Source of the DNA: Pontibacter ruber
GTDB lineage: Bacteria; Bacteroidota; Bacteroidia; Cytophagales; Hymenobacteraceae
Assembly (NCBI RefSeq): GCF_023630205.1
Contig: NZ_JALPRR010000001.1
Span: 186,001-250,000, forward strand
DNA length: 64,000 nucleotides
Direction: 5' to 3'
Below are positions 52,899-61,680 of this stretch, piece by piece (the first letter of the stretch is position 1; each line of letters opens with the position of its first letter). Below the pieces are notes generated by a model that was not told the DNA's origin, searched no databases, and worked only from the letters and a program-made list of their open reading frames with translations. A program made the translations under genes and the position numbers.

Positions 52899-52980
52899 TG
52901 CGCACGGGGAGATTCGAACTCCCACACCCGAAGGCACAGGCTTCTGAGACCTGCACGTCTACCAGTTTCGCCACGTGCGC
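52899..52980 (-). tRNA. tRNA-Leu, anticodon CAG
   Basis: An 82-nt class II tRNA. The acceptor arms are GCGCACG (52980-52974) and CGTGCGC (52906-52900), with discriminator A at 52899. The anticodon stem CAGGT/GCCTG holds the loop C-T-C-A-G-A-A, giving CAG. The variable arm (TGCCTTCGGGTG) is long, as expected for Leu, and the T-arm has GTTCGAATC. CCA is not encoded. It has its own promoter upstream. Confidence 0.96.
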
Positions 52981-53040
52981 AGCTGGTACTACTTCAAAAT
53001 GTAATTCCCCAAACCCTTTAACCCTCGTTGATTGGGATTG

Positions 53041-53070
53041 CAAAGGTATAACAGATTTTTTTATCTGCAA
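53041..53070 (-). promoter_or_regulatory. promoter of tRNA-Leu
   Basis: On the minus strand: TTG at 53070-53068, 19 bp, TACCTTTG at 53048-53041. The predicted start is near 53035, about 55 nt before the tRNA. The match and placement are good. Confidence 0.8.
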
Positions 53071-53087
53071 TACTCTGCTAAAAAAAT

Positions 53088-53810
53088 TTATTTATTTACT
53101 TCCTCAGGCTCTTCTTCCACCACCGGATCGATCTCTTTGCGCGAGAAACGCTCCATTCTCCTTAGCACTGATATACTGATAATTACCCAGAAAAAGCCTG
53201 CCGCAAAACCAGCCACCACATCGGTAGCATAATGCACCCGCAGGTAGATCCGACTGAAACCTATCAGCAGTACAAATACGATCAGAAAGCCCACCAGGAA
53301 ATTGCGTAGACCCCGGGGTTGTACGTTGTGCCAGACCAGGTAAATGAGCAATCCGTAAAAGGATGCCGCTACCATCGAGTGGCCGCTCGGGAAACTTAGC
53401 CCGGATGCATCAACTACAGGTAAAAGCGGGCGCGGCCTGTCAAAGAAATACTTGAGGATAACATTGAGTGTGATACTGCCCAGGGCTACTACCGGCACCT
53501 TCAGGGAATACCAGCGGTGCTTGCGGATAAACACAAAATAGCCCACCAGCAGCAGCGCCGCCGGCGTGAGGAACTGGCGCGAGGCAAAAAAGGTGATTCC
53601 TTTGATAAAGGTATTCAGAACCGGATGCTTCATGTCATCGGCATAATCGAACGCCGCTTCGTCGAACTCCAGGGGCCCGCCGCCCAGCACGGCCTGGCTG
53701 ACGTACAGAAAAGCGATGATGCTCACAAGGAAAACTCCCCAGACGAGCAACAGCTCTGCTGTAAACAGGGCGAAAGCCGCCGCTATCTTTTTATAGACTA
53801 CTCGGATCAT
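53088..53810 (-). CDS. PAP2 family membrane phosphatase (paralog)
   Basis: A 240-residue lipid phosphatase with motifs K-Y-F-F-D-R-P-R-P, P-S-G-H and S-R-I-Y-L-R-V-H-Y-A-T-D. It matches the PAP2 protein at 48970-49689 along its length (V-E/A-E-L-L-L-V-W-x-V-F-F-type start, F-F-A-S, Y-G-L-L-I-Y-L/I-V-W). With that gene it flanks the GT operon on both sides. Roles as LpxE/LpxF-like lipid A phosphatases are possible but unproven. Confidence 0.92.
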   Translation of the reverse strand: MIRVVYKKIAAAFALFTAELLLVWGVFLVSIIAFLYVSQAVLGGGPLEFDEAAFDYADDMKHPVLNTFIKGITFFASRQFLTPAALLLVGYFVFIRKHRWYSLKVPVVALGSITLNVILKYFFDRPRPLLPVVDASGLSFPSGHSMVAASFYGLLIYLVWHNVQPRGLRNFLVGFLIVFVLLIGFSRIYLRVHYATDVVAGFAAGFFWVIISISVLRRMERFSRKEIDPVVEEEPEEVNK

Positions 53811-53917
53811 ACACGTATGCAGGTATCTTACTAGTATTACGTTTTATTGCGTACTGCTGCCAATCCCTTACGTAAATCTGCGTGAAGTAGTACTGTTACG
53901 CCTTTTAAAACCTCGCC

Positions 53918-54472
53918 ATGGAAAACCACATCCGCCTGTTTGTAGCCGTCACGCTGCCTGCTGCGCTGCATACGTACCTGAGCCAGCAAGTGCACCAGTA
54001 TCAGCATTCTTCCATCCGGTTTGTGCCCGAACAGAACCTGCACCTTACGCTATACTTTATCGGCAATGTGCCGCAGGAACAGCTTCCCGCCATAAGCCAG
54101 GCTATCAAAGAGGTAGCCATGCAACACCAGCCTTTCACGCTGGTGTTGGAGCAACTGGAGCCCGGCCCTAAGCTTCGGTCGCCGCGCCTGGTGTGGGCCC
54201 GGTTCCGGCAGAGCCAACCCTACGAGCAACTAAGCCAGGAGCTGACGCGCGTACTGGCACCAGAGCCCCCCAAAGAACAGAAAGCCATTCCGCATGTTAC
54301 GGTTGCCCGTTTCCGCAAAGACAAGCCTGCCCCTAAAAACCTACCCGTCATCGTACCGGACCAGGAAATGCAGCTGCCTGTGGACTCGATCTCGCTGTGG
54401 CGCTCGGAGCTTAAATCGCCGCACCCGGTATACAGCATCCTAGAAACCTTCCCGCTACAGCACAACCCATAA
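53918..54472 (+). CDS. thpR: RNA 2',3'-cyclic phosphodiesterase (2H family)
   Basis: A 184-residue 2H phosphoesterase with both H-x-T/S motifs: H-L-T-L-Y-F-I-G and H-V-T-V-A-R-F. The start R-L-F-V-A-V-T-L-P is typical. It opens 2',3'-cyclic ends of RNA and may act in RNA repair or ligation. It precedes pncC by 42 bp. Confidence 0.93.
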   Translation: MENHIRLFVAVTLPAALHTYLSQQVHQYQHSSIRFVPEQNLHLTLYFIGNVPQEQLPAISQAIKEVAMQHQPFTLVLEQLEPGPKLRSPRLVWARFRQSQPYEQLSQELTRVLAPEPPKEQKAIPHVTVARFRKDKPAPKNLPVIVPDQEMQLPVDSISLWRSELKSPHPVYSILETFPLQHNP

Positions 54473-54514
54473 CTGCAGATCGGAGTAAGATAAGCGCATT
54501 TACAGAACTCCCTT

Positions 54515-55006
54515 ATGAACCAAACCGAGTTAAATGAACTGATGATAAACCTGCGCGACAAAGGCCTGACAGTGGCTTTTGCCGAGAGCTGTACGGCTGG
54601 CATGCTGGCCTCTGAATTTGTAAAAGCCAAAGGCAGCAGCGATGTACTGAAAGGAAGCATGGTGGTGTACCAGCCGGAAGCAAAAAAGAAGCTATTGAAC
54701 GTGAAACAGGATACGCTGGACCTGTATACTGCCGAATCGCAGCAGGTAACAAACGAAATGGTGATGGGCCTGAAAAAACAACTCGATGCAGATATCAGCA
54801 TTGCCACCACAGGCCTTGCCGGCCCGGGCGGCTCCGAAAGCGCTGAAAAGCCGGTAGGCACCATGTTTGTTTCGATGCTGTACGACGGCAAAGCCGAAGA
54901 ATTCAGGGAGGTTTTCAAAGGTAATACGACCAGCATCCGCAAGCAGCTGACCGACTATATCTTCGAAAAATTAAAAGGGGTGGTGGAAGACCATTACGAC
55001 CGCTGA
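54515..55006 (+). CDS. pncC: nicotinamide-nucleotide amidase (CinA C-terminal domain)
   Basis: A 163-residue stand-alone CinA-C protein. The active-site Ser is in A-F-A-E-S-C-T-A-G-M-L-A; the glycine-rich G-L-A-G-P-G-G-S follows. It deamidates NMN to nicotinic acid mononucleotide in pyridine-nucleotide salvage. The N-terminal CinA domain is absent, as in many PncC proteins. A short TATACTT-containing spacer separates it from the methyltransferase. Confidence 0.92.
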   Translation: MNQTELNELMINLRDKGLTVAFAESCTAGMLASEFVKAKGSSDVLKGSMVVYQPEAKKKLLNVKQDTLDLYTAESQQVTNEMVMGLKKQLDADISIATTGLAGPGGSESAEKPVGTMFVSMLYDGKAEEFREVFKGNTTSIRKQLTDYIFEKLKGVVEDHYDR

Positions 55007-55042
55007 TTTATACTTTTGCAGCCTTAGCTAAAAACTTATACT

Positions 55043-55699
55043 TTGCCTCAACTCCCCGACAGCGGCTTCGACCGGGTATCTTCCTTTTACGACCCGCTTT
55101 CCCGGCTTGTATTCGGAAGCGCGCTGGAGCTGGCCCAGTTGGCGCTGCTGCCTTTTGTACCGGCTAAGGCCCGCATGCTGCTGATTGGCGGAGGAAGCGG
55201 CTGGCTGCTGGAGCAACTATTGCGATCGGGTAAAGAACTGCAGATTTTATACCTGGAAGCTTCGCCCAACATGCTCCGGAAAGCGCAAGAACGAACTAAA
55301 GCAAGTATAAAAAACACTGCTGTCGAGTTCCGGCTTGGCACCGAAGATGTGCTCAAAGCCCACGAACAGTTCGATGTGGTCCTCACCCCTTTCCTGCTTG
55401 ATCTTTTTCCAGCACCACGCCTGCACGATCTGATGCACCGACTGCATACCGCACTGATACCGGGAGGACTCTGGCTATTTGCAGATTTCTGGCCGGTTAC
55501 CTCGCCTGCACCGCTCTGGCAGCACCTGTTGCTCAAAAGTATGTATGTTTTCTTCGGAGTGCTGAGCGATGTAAAAGCCACGCAGCTTCCGGATTTCAAG
55601 GCACAGTTTGACCGGTTATACTTGCAGGAAGTATACGCAGCTAGTTTTTACGGCGGCATGGTGCAGGCCAAAGTATACCGGAAAGCAATAGAAGTATAG
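55043..55699 (+). CDS. class I SAM-dependent methyltransferase, TTG start
   Basis: A 218-residue enzyme. The SAM motif is M-L-L-I-G-G-G-S-G-W-L-L; the later D-V-V-L-T-P-F-L-L-D-L-F motif and a UbiE-like tail follow. The only reasonable start is TTG 55043: an in-frame TAG lies at 55025-55027, and the first ATG is after motif I begins. The substrate is unknown; a ubiquinone/menaquinone-type methylation is possible by likeness only. Confidence 0.85.
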   Translation: MPQLPDSGFDRVSSFYDPLSRLVFGSALELAQLALLPFVPAKARMLLIGGGSGWLLEQLLRSGKELQILYLEASPNMLRKAQERTKASIKNTAVEFRLGTEDVLKAHEQFDVVLTPFLLDLFPAPRLHDLMHRLHTALIPGGLWLFADFWPVTSPAPLWQHLLLKSMYVFFGVLSDVKATQLPDFKAQFDRLYLQEVYAASFYGGMVQAKVYRKAIEV

Positions 55700-55730
55700 T
55701 TGGTCTAATACAGTAGTATTCCTATATTTA
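55700..55730 (+). promoter_or_regulatory. promoter of M61 peptidase gene
   Basis: TTG at 55700-55702, 20 bp, then TATATTTA at 55723-55730 (one mismatch to TAnnTTTG). The start codon follows 24 bp later (ATG 55755). Confidence 0.65.
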
Positions 55731-55754
55731 GGAATCTAACTACGACGATCCTTC

Positions 55755-57587
55755 ATGTATAAGAAAATCTATACCTTGCTTGGCTTGGGGCTCCTGGCTT
55801 TTGCAAACTCCGCACTGGCACAACAGCAGGTGAACTACCAGCTTTCTTTCCCCAATGCCGTACACCACGAGGCACAGATCAGTGCTACTTTCTCGGGGAT
55901 TACCTCCGATACGTTGGCCGTGCTGATGAGCCGCAGCTCGCCGGGCCGCTACGCGCTGCACGAGTTTGCCAAGAATGTGTACAGCGTGCAGGCCACCGAT
56001 GCCCAAGGCAAAAAATTACCTATATCACGCACCAGCCCGCACCAATGGAATGTGACCGGGCACAAGGGCACGGTAACGATAAACTATACTTTGTTTGGCG
56101 ACCACACCGACGGCACCTATGCCGGCATCGACGAAACGCACGCCCACCTGAACATGCCGGCCACGCTCATGCATGCCAAAGGCTTTGAAAAGGCACCGGC
56201 GCGTGTCACCTTCAACCTGCCGCAGGGGAAAAACTGGAAGATCGCCACACAACTTAAGCCGGAATCCGGCACCACCTACTCGGCACCGGATTTCCAGTAC
56301 CTGATGGACAGCCCCACTGAACTCAGCAATTTTGAACTGGCCGAGTGGACCATCAACGAGAAAAACAAAACCAAAACGATACAGGTAGCGCTGCACCACC
56401 AGGGCACCAAAGCCCAGTTCGAGGAATATGTTGCCAAAACAAAGAACATCGTAGCGGAGCAACGGGCTGTGTTCGGGGAGCTGCCGAATTACGATTTCGG
56501 CCGCTATACCTTTATTGCCTGCTACATGCCACAGGCTAACGGCGACGGCATGGAGCACCGCAACTCCACGATCGTTACCGGCTCCCGTACCCTTGCTTCG
56601 GCCATGGGACCGTTGCTGAACACGGTATCGCATGAGTATTTCCACGCTTGGAATGTGGAGCGTATCCGCCCGAAAAGCCTGGAGCCGTTCAACTTCCAGG
56701 AGGCAAATATGTCGGAGGCATTGTGGCTGGCAGAAGGCTTTACAAGCTATTACGGCGACCTGATCATGACCCGCAGCGGTATTTATGACCAGAAGAAGTA
56801 TGCTGCTGACCTGGCCGGTGACCTGAACTACGTGCTGCTCTCGCCAGGGCGCAAGTACCATAGCCTGATGGAGATGAGCCTGCAGGCACCATTCGTAGAC
56901 GCCGCCCGCTCCGTTGACCCTGTGAACCGCCACAACACGTTTATCTCTTACTATACTTATGGGCTGGTTACAGGCCTCACGCTGGACCTGACCTTGCGCC
57001 GCGACTATAACACCACGCTTGACAACTACATGCAGGCACTCTGGCGCAAGTATGGCAAACCGGAAAAACCGTATACGTTGCCCGACCTGCAACAGACGCT
57101 GGCCGAAGTGACCAAAGACGCTGCCTTTGCAGAGCGCTTCTTCAAAGAAAACATTTACGGCAGCCACCTGCCCGACCTTGCACCGCTGCTAGCCCAGGCT
57201 GGCCTGGAGCTGCGCAAGTCAGATCCGGGCAAGGCTGCTATTGGTCCCGTTTCTGTAGAGTATGGCAAAGAAGGCGCTACCCTTACATCCGGCACCGTAG
57301 TCGGCACAGCCTTGTATGAGGCAGGCTTAGATCGCCAAGATGTGCTGCTGACCCTGGATGGACAAAAGCTACGCAGCGCCAAAGACCTGAAGAAAATTCT
57401 GAGCAAGCACAAACCCGGCGACAGCATACCTGTTACCTTTAAACGTTTAGGCGAAACCAGAACCGCTACCCTGAAACTGGACGAAGTACCGACCCTGGAA
57501 GTAGTATTGTTTGAAGCAACTGGCAAACAAGTAACGCCGGAAATGCAGGCTTTCCGGAAAGCCTGGCTCGGTCCTAAAGCCAGCTAA
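55755..57587 (+). CDS. M61 glycyl aminopeptidase family metallopeptidase with PDZ domain
   Basis: A 610-residue exported peptidase (signal ends A-N-S-A-L-A-Q). The zinc motif is H293-E-Y-F-H297 with A-W-N-V-E following, and the third ligand Glu lies in L-W-L-A-E-G-F. A PDZ domain covers about 480-590. M61 enzymes prefer peptides with N-terminal Gly or Ala. It is upstream of a small exported protein on the same strand but separated by a promoter. Confidence 0.93.
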   Translation: MYKKIYTLLGLGLLAFANSALAQQQVNYQLSFPNAVHHEAQISATFSGITSDTLAVLMSRSSPGRYALHEFAKNVYSVQATDAQGKKLPISRTSPHQWNVTGHKGTVTINYTLFGDHTDGTYAGIDETHAHLNMPATLMHAKGFEKAPARVTFNLPQGKNWKIATQLKPESGTTYSAPDFQYLMDSPTELSNFELAEWTINEKNKTKTIQVALHHQGTKAQFEEYVAKTKNIVAEQRAVFGELPNYDFGRYTFIACYMPQANGDGMEHRNSTIVTGSRTLASAMGPLLNTVSHEYFHAWNVERIRPKSLEPFNFQEANMSEALWLAEGFTSYYGDLIMTRSGIYDQKKYAADLAGDLNYVLLSPGRKYHSLMEMSLQAPFVDAARSVDPVNRHNTFISYYTYGLVTGLTLDLTLRRDYNTTLDNYMQALWRKYGKPEKPYTLPDLQQTLAEVTKDAAFAERFFKENIYGSHLPDLAPLLAQAGLELRKSDPGKAAIGPVSVEYGKEGATLTSGTVVGTALYEAGLDRQDVLLTLDGQKLRSAKDLKKILSKHKPGDSIPVTFKRLGETRTATLKLDEVPTLEVVLFEATGKQVTPEMQAFRKAWLGPKAS

Positions 57588-57641
57588 AACAAAAAGCACC
57601 GGCGGGCGTTGTTATAAAAGTACAGACACTTTGGGTCTCAG

Positions 57642-57672
57642 TTGTTTATTAGGCATTCGGGACGTAACTTTG
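57642..57672 (+). promoter_or_regulatory. promoter of exported beta-rich protein gene
   Basis: TTG at 57642-57644, 20 bp, TAACTTTG at 57665-57672. The start codon GTG 57692 follows 19 nt later. A good Bacteroidota promoter. Confidence 0.75.
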
Positions 57673-57691
57673 ATAAGCTAACTAATTTCCA

Positions 57692-58369
57692 GTGAAGAAG
57701 ATATTTACAACTATACTTGCCTGCGGTATGCTTTGGGCCGGACAGGCTATGGCGCAGTCGTCGGAGGGACAGGTGAAACCGAGTCTGGATCCAATGCCTG
57801 CGGTTGCCCCGTCACAAACTGTGGTAAAACCAGCTGTTGAAGAGGAAACAGTAGTGAAGAAACCGGTTGCCTTCACTGGTCCCCGGCTGAACTATAACCT
57901 TTCGCTGGGTACCAGCTTCAGCAATGGTTACGGCAGCGCTTCTTATGTGGAGCCGTCGGTGCGTTACCAGGTAACCGATCGTTTCAGAGCTTTTGTCAGC
58001 ATGACATACATGGCAGTTTCACCTTATCAGTATGCGGTGCGCACACCTGAAGGAGGCACGATGATGCTTCGCAGCAACGCCAGCAGCCATTACATCATGG
58101 GTGTTGGTGGCGAGTACCTGGTAAATGAGCGTTTGCTGGTGAGCGGCTACCTCTGGAAAGACTTTTCCAACGCACCAGGCGCTAACCCTTACTACAATAG
58201 CTTTTACAGCCCCGGTCGCCAGGGTGTCGACATCCGGGCAACTTACAAGATAACAGAGCGCTTTACCGTGACCGGAGGCCTGCGCTATACCTACGGCGCA
58301 TCTCCGTATTACAGCCCGTTCGGCAATCCGGGTTTTGGAGGCTACCAGCACCATCCGTTCGGGTACTAA
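57692..58369 (+). CDS. small exported beta-strand-rich protein, GTG start
   Basis: A 225-residue protein from GTG 57692; the signal peptide is M-K-K-I-F-T-T-I-L-A-C-G to A-M-A-Q. After a Pro/Val/Glu-rich linker, residues 60-210 alternate polar and aromatic residues (L-N-Y-N-L-S-L-G-T-S-F, L-L-V-S-G-Y-L-W, F-T-V-T-G-G-L-R-Y-T-Y-G) like a small outer-membrane beta-barrel. The end is Gly/Tyr/Pro/His-rich (G-Y-Q-H-H-P-F-G-Y). No family is recognised. Confidence 0.8.
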   Translation: MKKIFTTILACGMLWAGQAMAQSSEGQVKPSLDPMPAVAPSQTVVKPAVEEETVVKKPVAFTGPRLNYNLSLGTSFSNGYGSASYVEPSVRYQVTDRFRAFVSMTYMAVSPYQYAVRTPEGGTMMLRSNASSHYIMGVGGEYLVNERLLVSGYLWKDFSNAPGANPYYNSFYSPGRQGVDIRATYKITERFTVTGGLRYTYGASPYYSPFGNPGFGGYQHHPFGY

Positions 58370-58388
58370 CAGAAAATCATCCAATAGC

Positions 58389-58422
58389 AAAAGCGCTTTT
58401 TCAGCAGTGAAAAAGCGCTTTT
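58389..58422 (+). terminator. terminator after exported beta-rich gene
   Basis: AAAAGCGCTTTTTCA with TGAAAAAGCGCTTTT, loop GCAG. Confidence 0.88.
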
Positions 58423-58517
58423 TTCTTTATACTCGCAGCTAAAACTTACGGCACAGCAGAACCTCTTTTAACAGAACATGCGTTATGCTGTTATATTTCG
58501 CAACCTAACGTACGTAC

Positions 58518-59534
58518 ATGGCGCAGCAGAAAAGGCACATAAGGCATATCCGGAACGAAAGACTCCATACCATAAAACAAGGCTACAGAGGCAACAAGGT
58601 AATTGGTGGTGTATTTGCCAACGGCGATGAATTATACCTGCCCGAGTTCAGCAAAGTGATCAAGTGGCGCCTGTCTAAAAATCCGCAGCGCGAAGAAAAA
58701 AAGAAAGACCAGTACGTGCCTGCCGTGGTAGAGAATTGCGATTTCCTGAACTCCAGCGAAGATATGCTGGTGTGGCTGGGGCATGCTACCTTCCTGATCC
58801 GCCTGAACGGCGTTACGTTCCTGACTGACCCGATCTATTACGACCTTCCCATGATCAAACGCCGTGTGGGGCTCCCCTGCCCGCCCGAGCAGATTCAGAA
58901 CATAGATTTTCTGCTGCTCTCGCACGCCCATTTCGATCATTTAGATAAGAAATCCATCCGGACCACCTTCAGCCATAACCCGCAGGTAAAAGCACTGGCA
59001 CCCCTGGAGGCTGGCAAACTGCTCCGCGACATAGAGCCGCACCTGCCCTACCAGGAAGCTGGCTGGTTTCAGAAGTATGACCTGACACCAGCAGGCGTGG
59101 AAGTATACTTTATGCCTGCCTCGCACTGGCACCGCCGCGGCGCTTTCGACATGAACAAGGTGCTTTGGGGAAGCTTTGTGCTGAAAACCGATAACATGCT
59201 GCTCTACTTTGCCGGCGACACCGGGTTTAACGGGCACTTCGAGGAGATTCAGGAGATTTTCGGACCGATGGATGTGTGCATTATGCCGGTCGGGGCCTAC
59301 AAGCCTTCGTTTATGATGCAGCAGAGTCACCTGAACCCGCATGAGGCAGTTAAAGCGTACAACCTGCTCCGCGGCGGCACTTTTATCCCGATGCACTACG
59401 GCACGTTTGACCTGTCAGACGAGCCGCCCGGGGAACCGGTACGCGTTCTGGAGCAATTGGCTGCCGGAGGGTTGCTGCAGGGCCTCCGTTTGCCTGCTAT
59501 CGGCGAGCCGGTCCTGTTCAAAGACCTCCAGTAA
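58518..59534 (+). CDS. metallo-beta-lactamase fold hydrolase (UlaG/NAPE-PLD-like)
   Basis: A 338-residue enzyme. The zinc site motif is S-H-A-H-F-D-H-L-D; other ligands are in A-S-H-W-H-R-R and F-A-G-D-T-G-F, with a final His in M-H-Y-G-T. The N-terminal W-L-G-H-A-T-F-L-I-R is typical of the NAPE-PLD/UlaG branch. A lipid phosphodiesterase or lactonase role is possible. A -7-like TATATTTC (58492-58499) lies upstream. Confidence 0.9.
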   Translation: MAQQKRHIRHIRNERLHTIKQGYRGNKVIGGVFANGDELYLPEFSKVIKWRLSKNPQREEKKKDQYVPAVVENCDFLNSSEDMLVWLGHATFLIRLNGVTFLTDPIYYDLPMIKRRVGLPCPPEQIQNIDFLLLSHAHFDHLDKKSIRTTFSHNPQVKALAPLEAGKLLRDIEPHLPYQEAGWFQKYDLTPAGVEVYFMPASHWHRRGAFDMNKVLWGSFVLKTDNMLLYFAGDTGFNGHFEEIQEIFGPMDVCIMPVGAYKPSFMMQQSHLNPHEAVKAYNLLRGGTFIPMHYGTFDLSDEPPGEPVRVLEQLAAGGLLQGLRLPAIGEPVLFKDLQ

Positions 59535-59565
59535 CTCCCTGCTGCAACCAGTTACAGGAGCTACC

Positions 59566-59598
59566 TTTGGAGTCATGGTTTTCCTATCTCTATCTTTG
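59566..59598 (+). promoter_or_regulatory. promoter of sodium:solute symporter gene
   Basis: TTTG at 59566-59569, 21 bp, TATCTTTG at 59591-59598. The same TTTG is also part of a TACCTTTG box (59562-59569), so two start sites are possible. A hairpin CCGGCC/GGCCGG follows in the leader at about 59605-59620. Confidence 0.8.
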
Positions 59599-59641
59599 TG
59601 CTGCCGGCCCGGTAAGGCCGGTTAACAGATAGACCGACTTT

Positions 59642-61096
59642 ATGTCTTCAACGCTTATCATTTACCTGATCTTAGGGTATTTTTCCATCCTGATCCTGAT
59701 CTCTTACATCACAGGTAAGAACACCGATTCCGATACTTTTTTCCTGGCCAACCGCAAGTCGCCGTGGTATGTGGTGGCGTTCGGCATGATCGGTACTACC
59801 CTGTCAGGGATTACGTTTGTGTCGATACCCGGCATGGTTGAGAAGGCGCAGTTCTCTTACCTGCAACTGGTGCTGGGCTACCTGCTTGGCTATGTCGTGA
59901 TTGCCTTGGTGCTCATGCCGCTGTATTACCGGCTCAACCTGGTTTCGATTTATACTTACCTGGAGCAACGCCTGGGCTTCTGGTCCTACAAAACGGGGGC
60001 TGCTTTTTTCCTGCTTTCCCGCACCTTAAGCGCTGCCATTCGCTTGTTCCTGGTGGCAGGTGTGCTGCAACTGGCCGTTTTCGACGATCTGGGCATTCCC
60101 TTTTCTGTATCCGTTATCATCACCATCCTGCTGATCTGGATCTATACGTTCCGGGGCGGCATGAAAACCATCATCTGGACCGACACGTTCCAGACCGCAG
60201 CCATGATGCTGGCCGTGATCAGCACCATCATTCTTATCTCGGATGAGCTTAACCTCTCCTTTCAGGGCATGGTGAACACCGTTACTGCCAGCCCGTATTC
60301 GAAGGTTTTTGTCTGGGATTTTAAGGCAGGCAACTATTTCCTGAAGCAGGTACTCTCCGGCGCTTTTATCACCATTGTGATGACCGGCCTGGACCAGGAC
60401 ATGATGCAGAAGAACCTGAGCTGCAAAAACATTGGGGAGGCCCAGAAGAACATGTTCTGGTTCAGCGTGATTCTTGTGATCGTGAACGTACTTTTTCTGT
60501 CGTTAGGCGCTCTGCTCTACACCTATGCAGGCCAGAAAGGCATTGCACTGCCGGCTAAAGGCGACGACGTGTACCCGTTCCTGGCGCTAAACCATTTCCC
60601 ATACTTTGCAGCCGTTGCTTTTATACTTGGCATCATCGCCATCACCTACGCATCTGCGGACTCTGCCCTGGCAGCCCTTACAACCTCCTTTTGTGTAGAT
60701 TTCCTGAACTTTAAAGAACGGAGCGAGCACGAGCGGGTGCGCCTGCGTTACTTTGTGCACTTTGGCTTCTCGGTGGTGATGGTGCTCGTGATCTTTGCTT
60801 TTCGGATGCTCAACAGCGAAAGCCTGATCACGACCCTGTTTATAGTGGTAGGCTATACCTACGGGCCTTTGCTGGGGCTTTATGCCTTCGGGCTTTACAC
60901 CAAACGTAATGTCCGCGACAGGCTGGTACCGTTTGTTTGCATAGCAGCACCCATCCTTACCTACATCATCAGCTACAACTCCAAAGACTGGTTCTTCGGT
61001 TATGAGTTCGGCACGGAGGTTTTAATCCTGAACGGTTTTCTGGCGTTTGTTGGTTTGATGGCAATTTCCAAGAGAGTTCTGAGTCGCGAGAGCTGA
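59642..61096 (+). CDS. sodium:solute symporter (SSS family)
   Basis: A 484-residue transporter with about thirteen hydrophobic helices. It shows F-L-A-N-R-K-S-P-W-Y-V-V near the start, R-L-G-F-W-S-Y-K-T-G and I-T-Y-A-S-A-D-S-A-L-A-A-L-T, marks of the SSS fold. The substrate (sugar, amino acid, sialate or other) is unknown. A leader hairpin may affect expression. No terminator is clear, and a repeat-rich gap follows. Confidence 0.92.
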   Translation: MSSTLIIYLILGYFSILILISYITGKNTDSDTFFLANRKSPWYVVAFGMIGTTLSGITFVSIPGMVEKAQFSYLQLVLGYLLGYVVIALVLMPLYYRLNLVSIYTYLEQRLGFWSYKTGAAFFLLSRTLSAAIRLFLVAGVLQLAVFDDLGIPFSVSVIITILLIWIYTFRGGMKTIIWTDTFQTAAMMLAVISTIILISDELNLSFQGMVNTVTASPYSKVFVWDFKAGNYFLKQVLSGAFITIVMTGLDQDMMQKNLSCKNIGEAQKNMFWFSVILVIVNVLFLSLGALLYTYAGQKGIALPAKGDDVYPFLALNHFPYFAAVAFILGIIAITYASADSALAALTTSFCVDFLNFKERSEHERVRLRYFVHFGFSVVMVLVIFAFRMLNSESLITTLFIVVGYTYGPLLGLYAFGLYTKRNVRDRLVPFVCIAAPILTYIISYNSKDWFFGYEFGTEVLILNGFLAFVGLMAISKRVLSRES

Positions 61097-61211
61097 GTCG
61101 CGAGTTGGTTTTACCTCTCCCCGGCCCTCTCCTAAGAACAGGAGAGGGAGCTTTATACTTGCTGCTTCTACCAACATTCCGATAACTGGGGAAATCTTAA
61201 TTAGCTAAAGT

Positions 61212-61586
61212 ATAAACACACCCCTACCCCTCTCAAGACGGGAATTTTACTGCCTGTTGCTATACATTAAGTATAAGTTTCATAGCTACAGCACAGACAG
61301 GTCACGACCTGTCCCTACAATGGGTTCCAGTTGCATAGTCAGCAGCTATCGAACTGTTTCCAGTCCTTGGGTTGAGCGCCTTCTATTGTTGCGGTGCTGA
61401 GCTTGCTCAGCAGCCCGCAGCGGAGCGAGGAGCAGCTTCAATAGACAGCGCGATGCCCGAGGACGAGGCCCCGCGGCCGTGAGCGCACCAAAGTATAAGA
61501 TGAAACGAGTAGCTAGTAAGACTGAGGAACAGCAGTAGCTACGAAGCGAAGGCTTGCCTGCGCAAAATGTAAACTCCAGCTATAAG
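61212..61586 (+). repeat. large structured dispersed repeat, copy B
   Basis: Homologous to 15001-15380. The 5' flank includes GTTGCTATAC, GTTTCATAGCT, the palindrome GACAGGTC-AC-GACCTGTC (61296-61313) and CCTACAATGGG. The centre differs from copy A but folds the same way: outer arms 61366-61379 with 61448-61461 (mismatches in the middle), then TCTATTG/CAATAGA (61382-61388, 61439-61445), TGCGG/CCGCA, and GCTGAGC/GCTCAGC (61396-61411). The 3' flank CCCGAGGACGAGGCCCCGCG through GCACCAAAGTATAA is identical to copy A. Confidence 0.8.
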
Positions 61587-61597
61587 TATAATTAAAC

Positions 61598-61623
61598 AGA
61601 TTTCTCGCTGTGCTCGAAATGAC
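61598..61623 (-). repeat. REP-type repeat, inverted copy
   Basis: AGATTTCTCGCTGTGCTCG followed by AAATGAC is the reverse-oriented form of the repeat at 14877-14904. It borders copy B of the structured repeat. Confidence 0.75.
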
Positions 61624-61680
61624 AAATAACACTGGCGTTCTATCAATCCATAACAGTTATACGAAATGACAACCCTGCTA

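Noticed and set aside
56025..57167. 380-codon minus-strand open frame
   Set aside because: It is antisense to the M61 peptidase with an intact HEYFH site; the minus frame has no recognisable domain.
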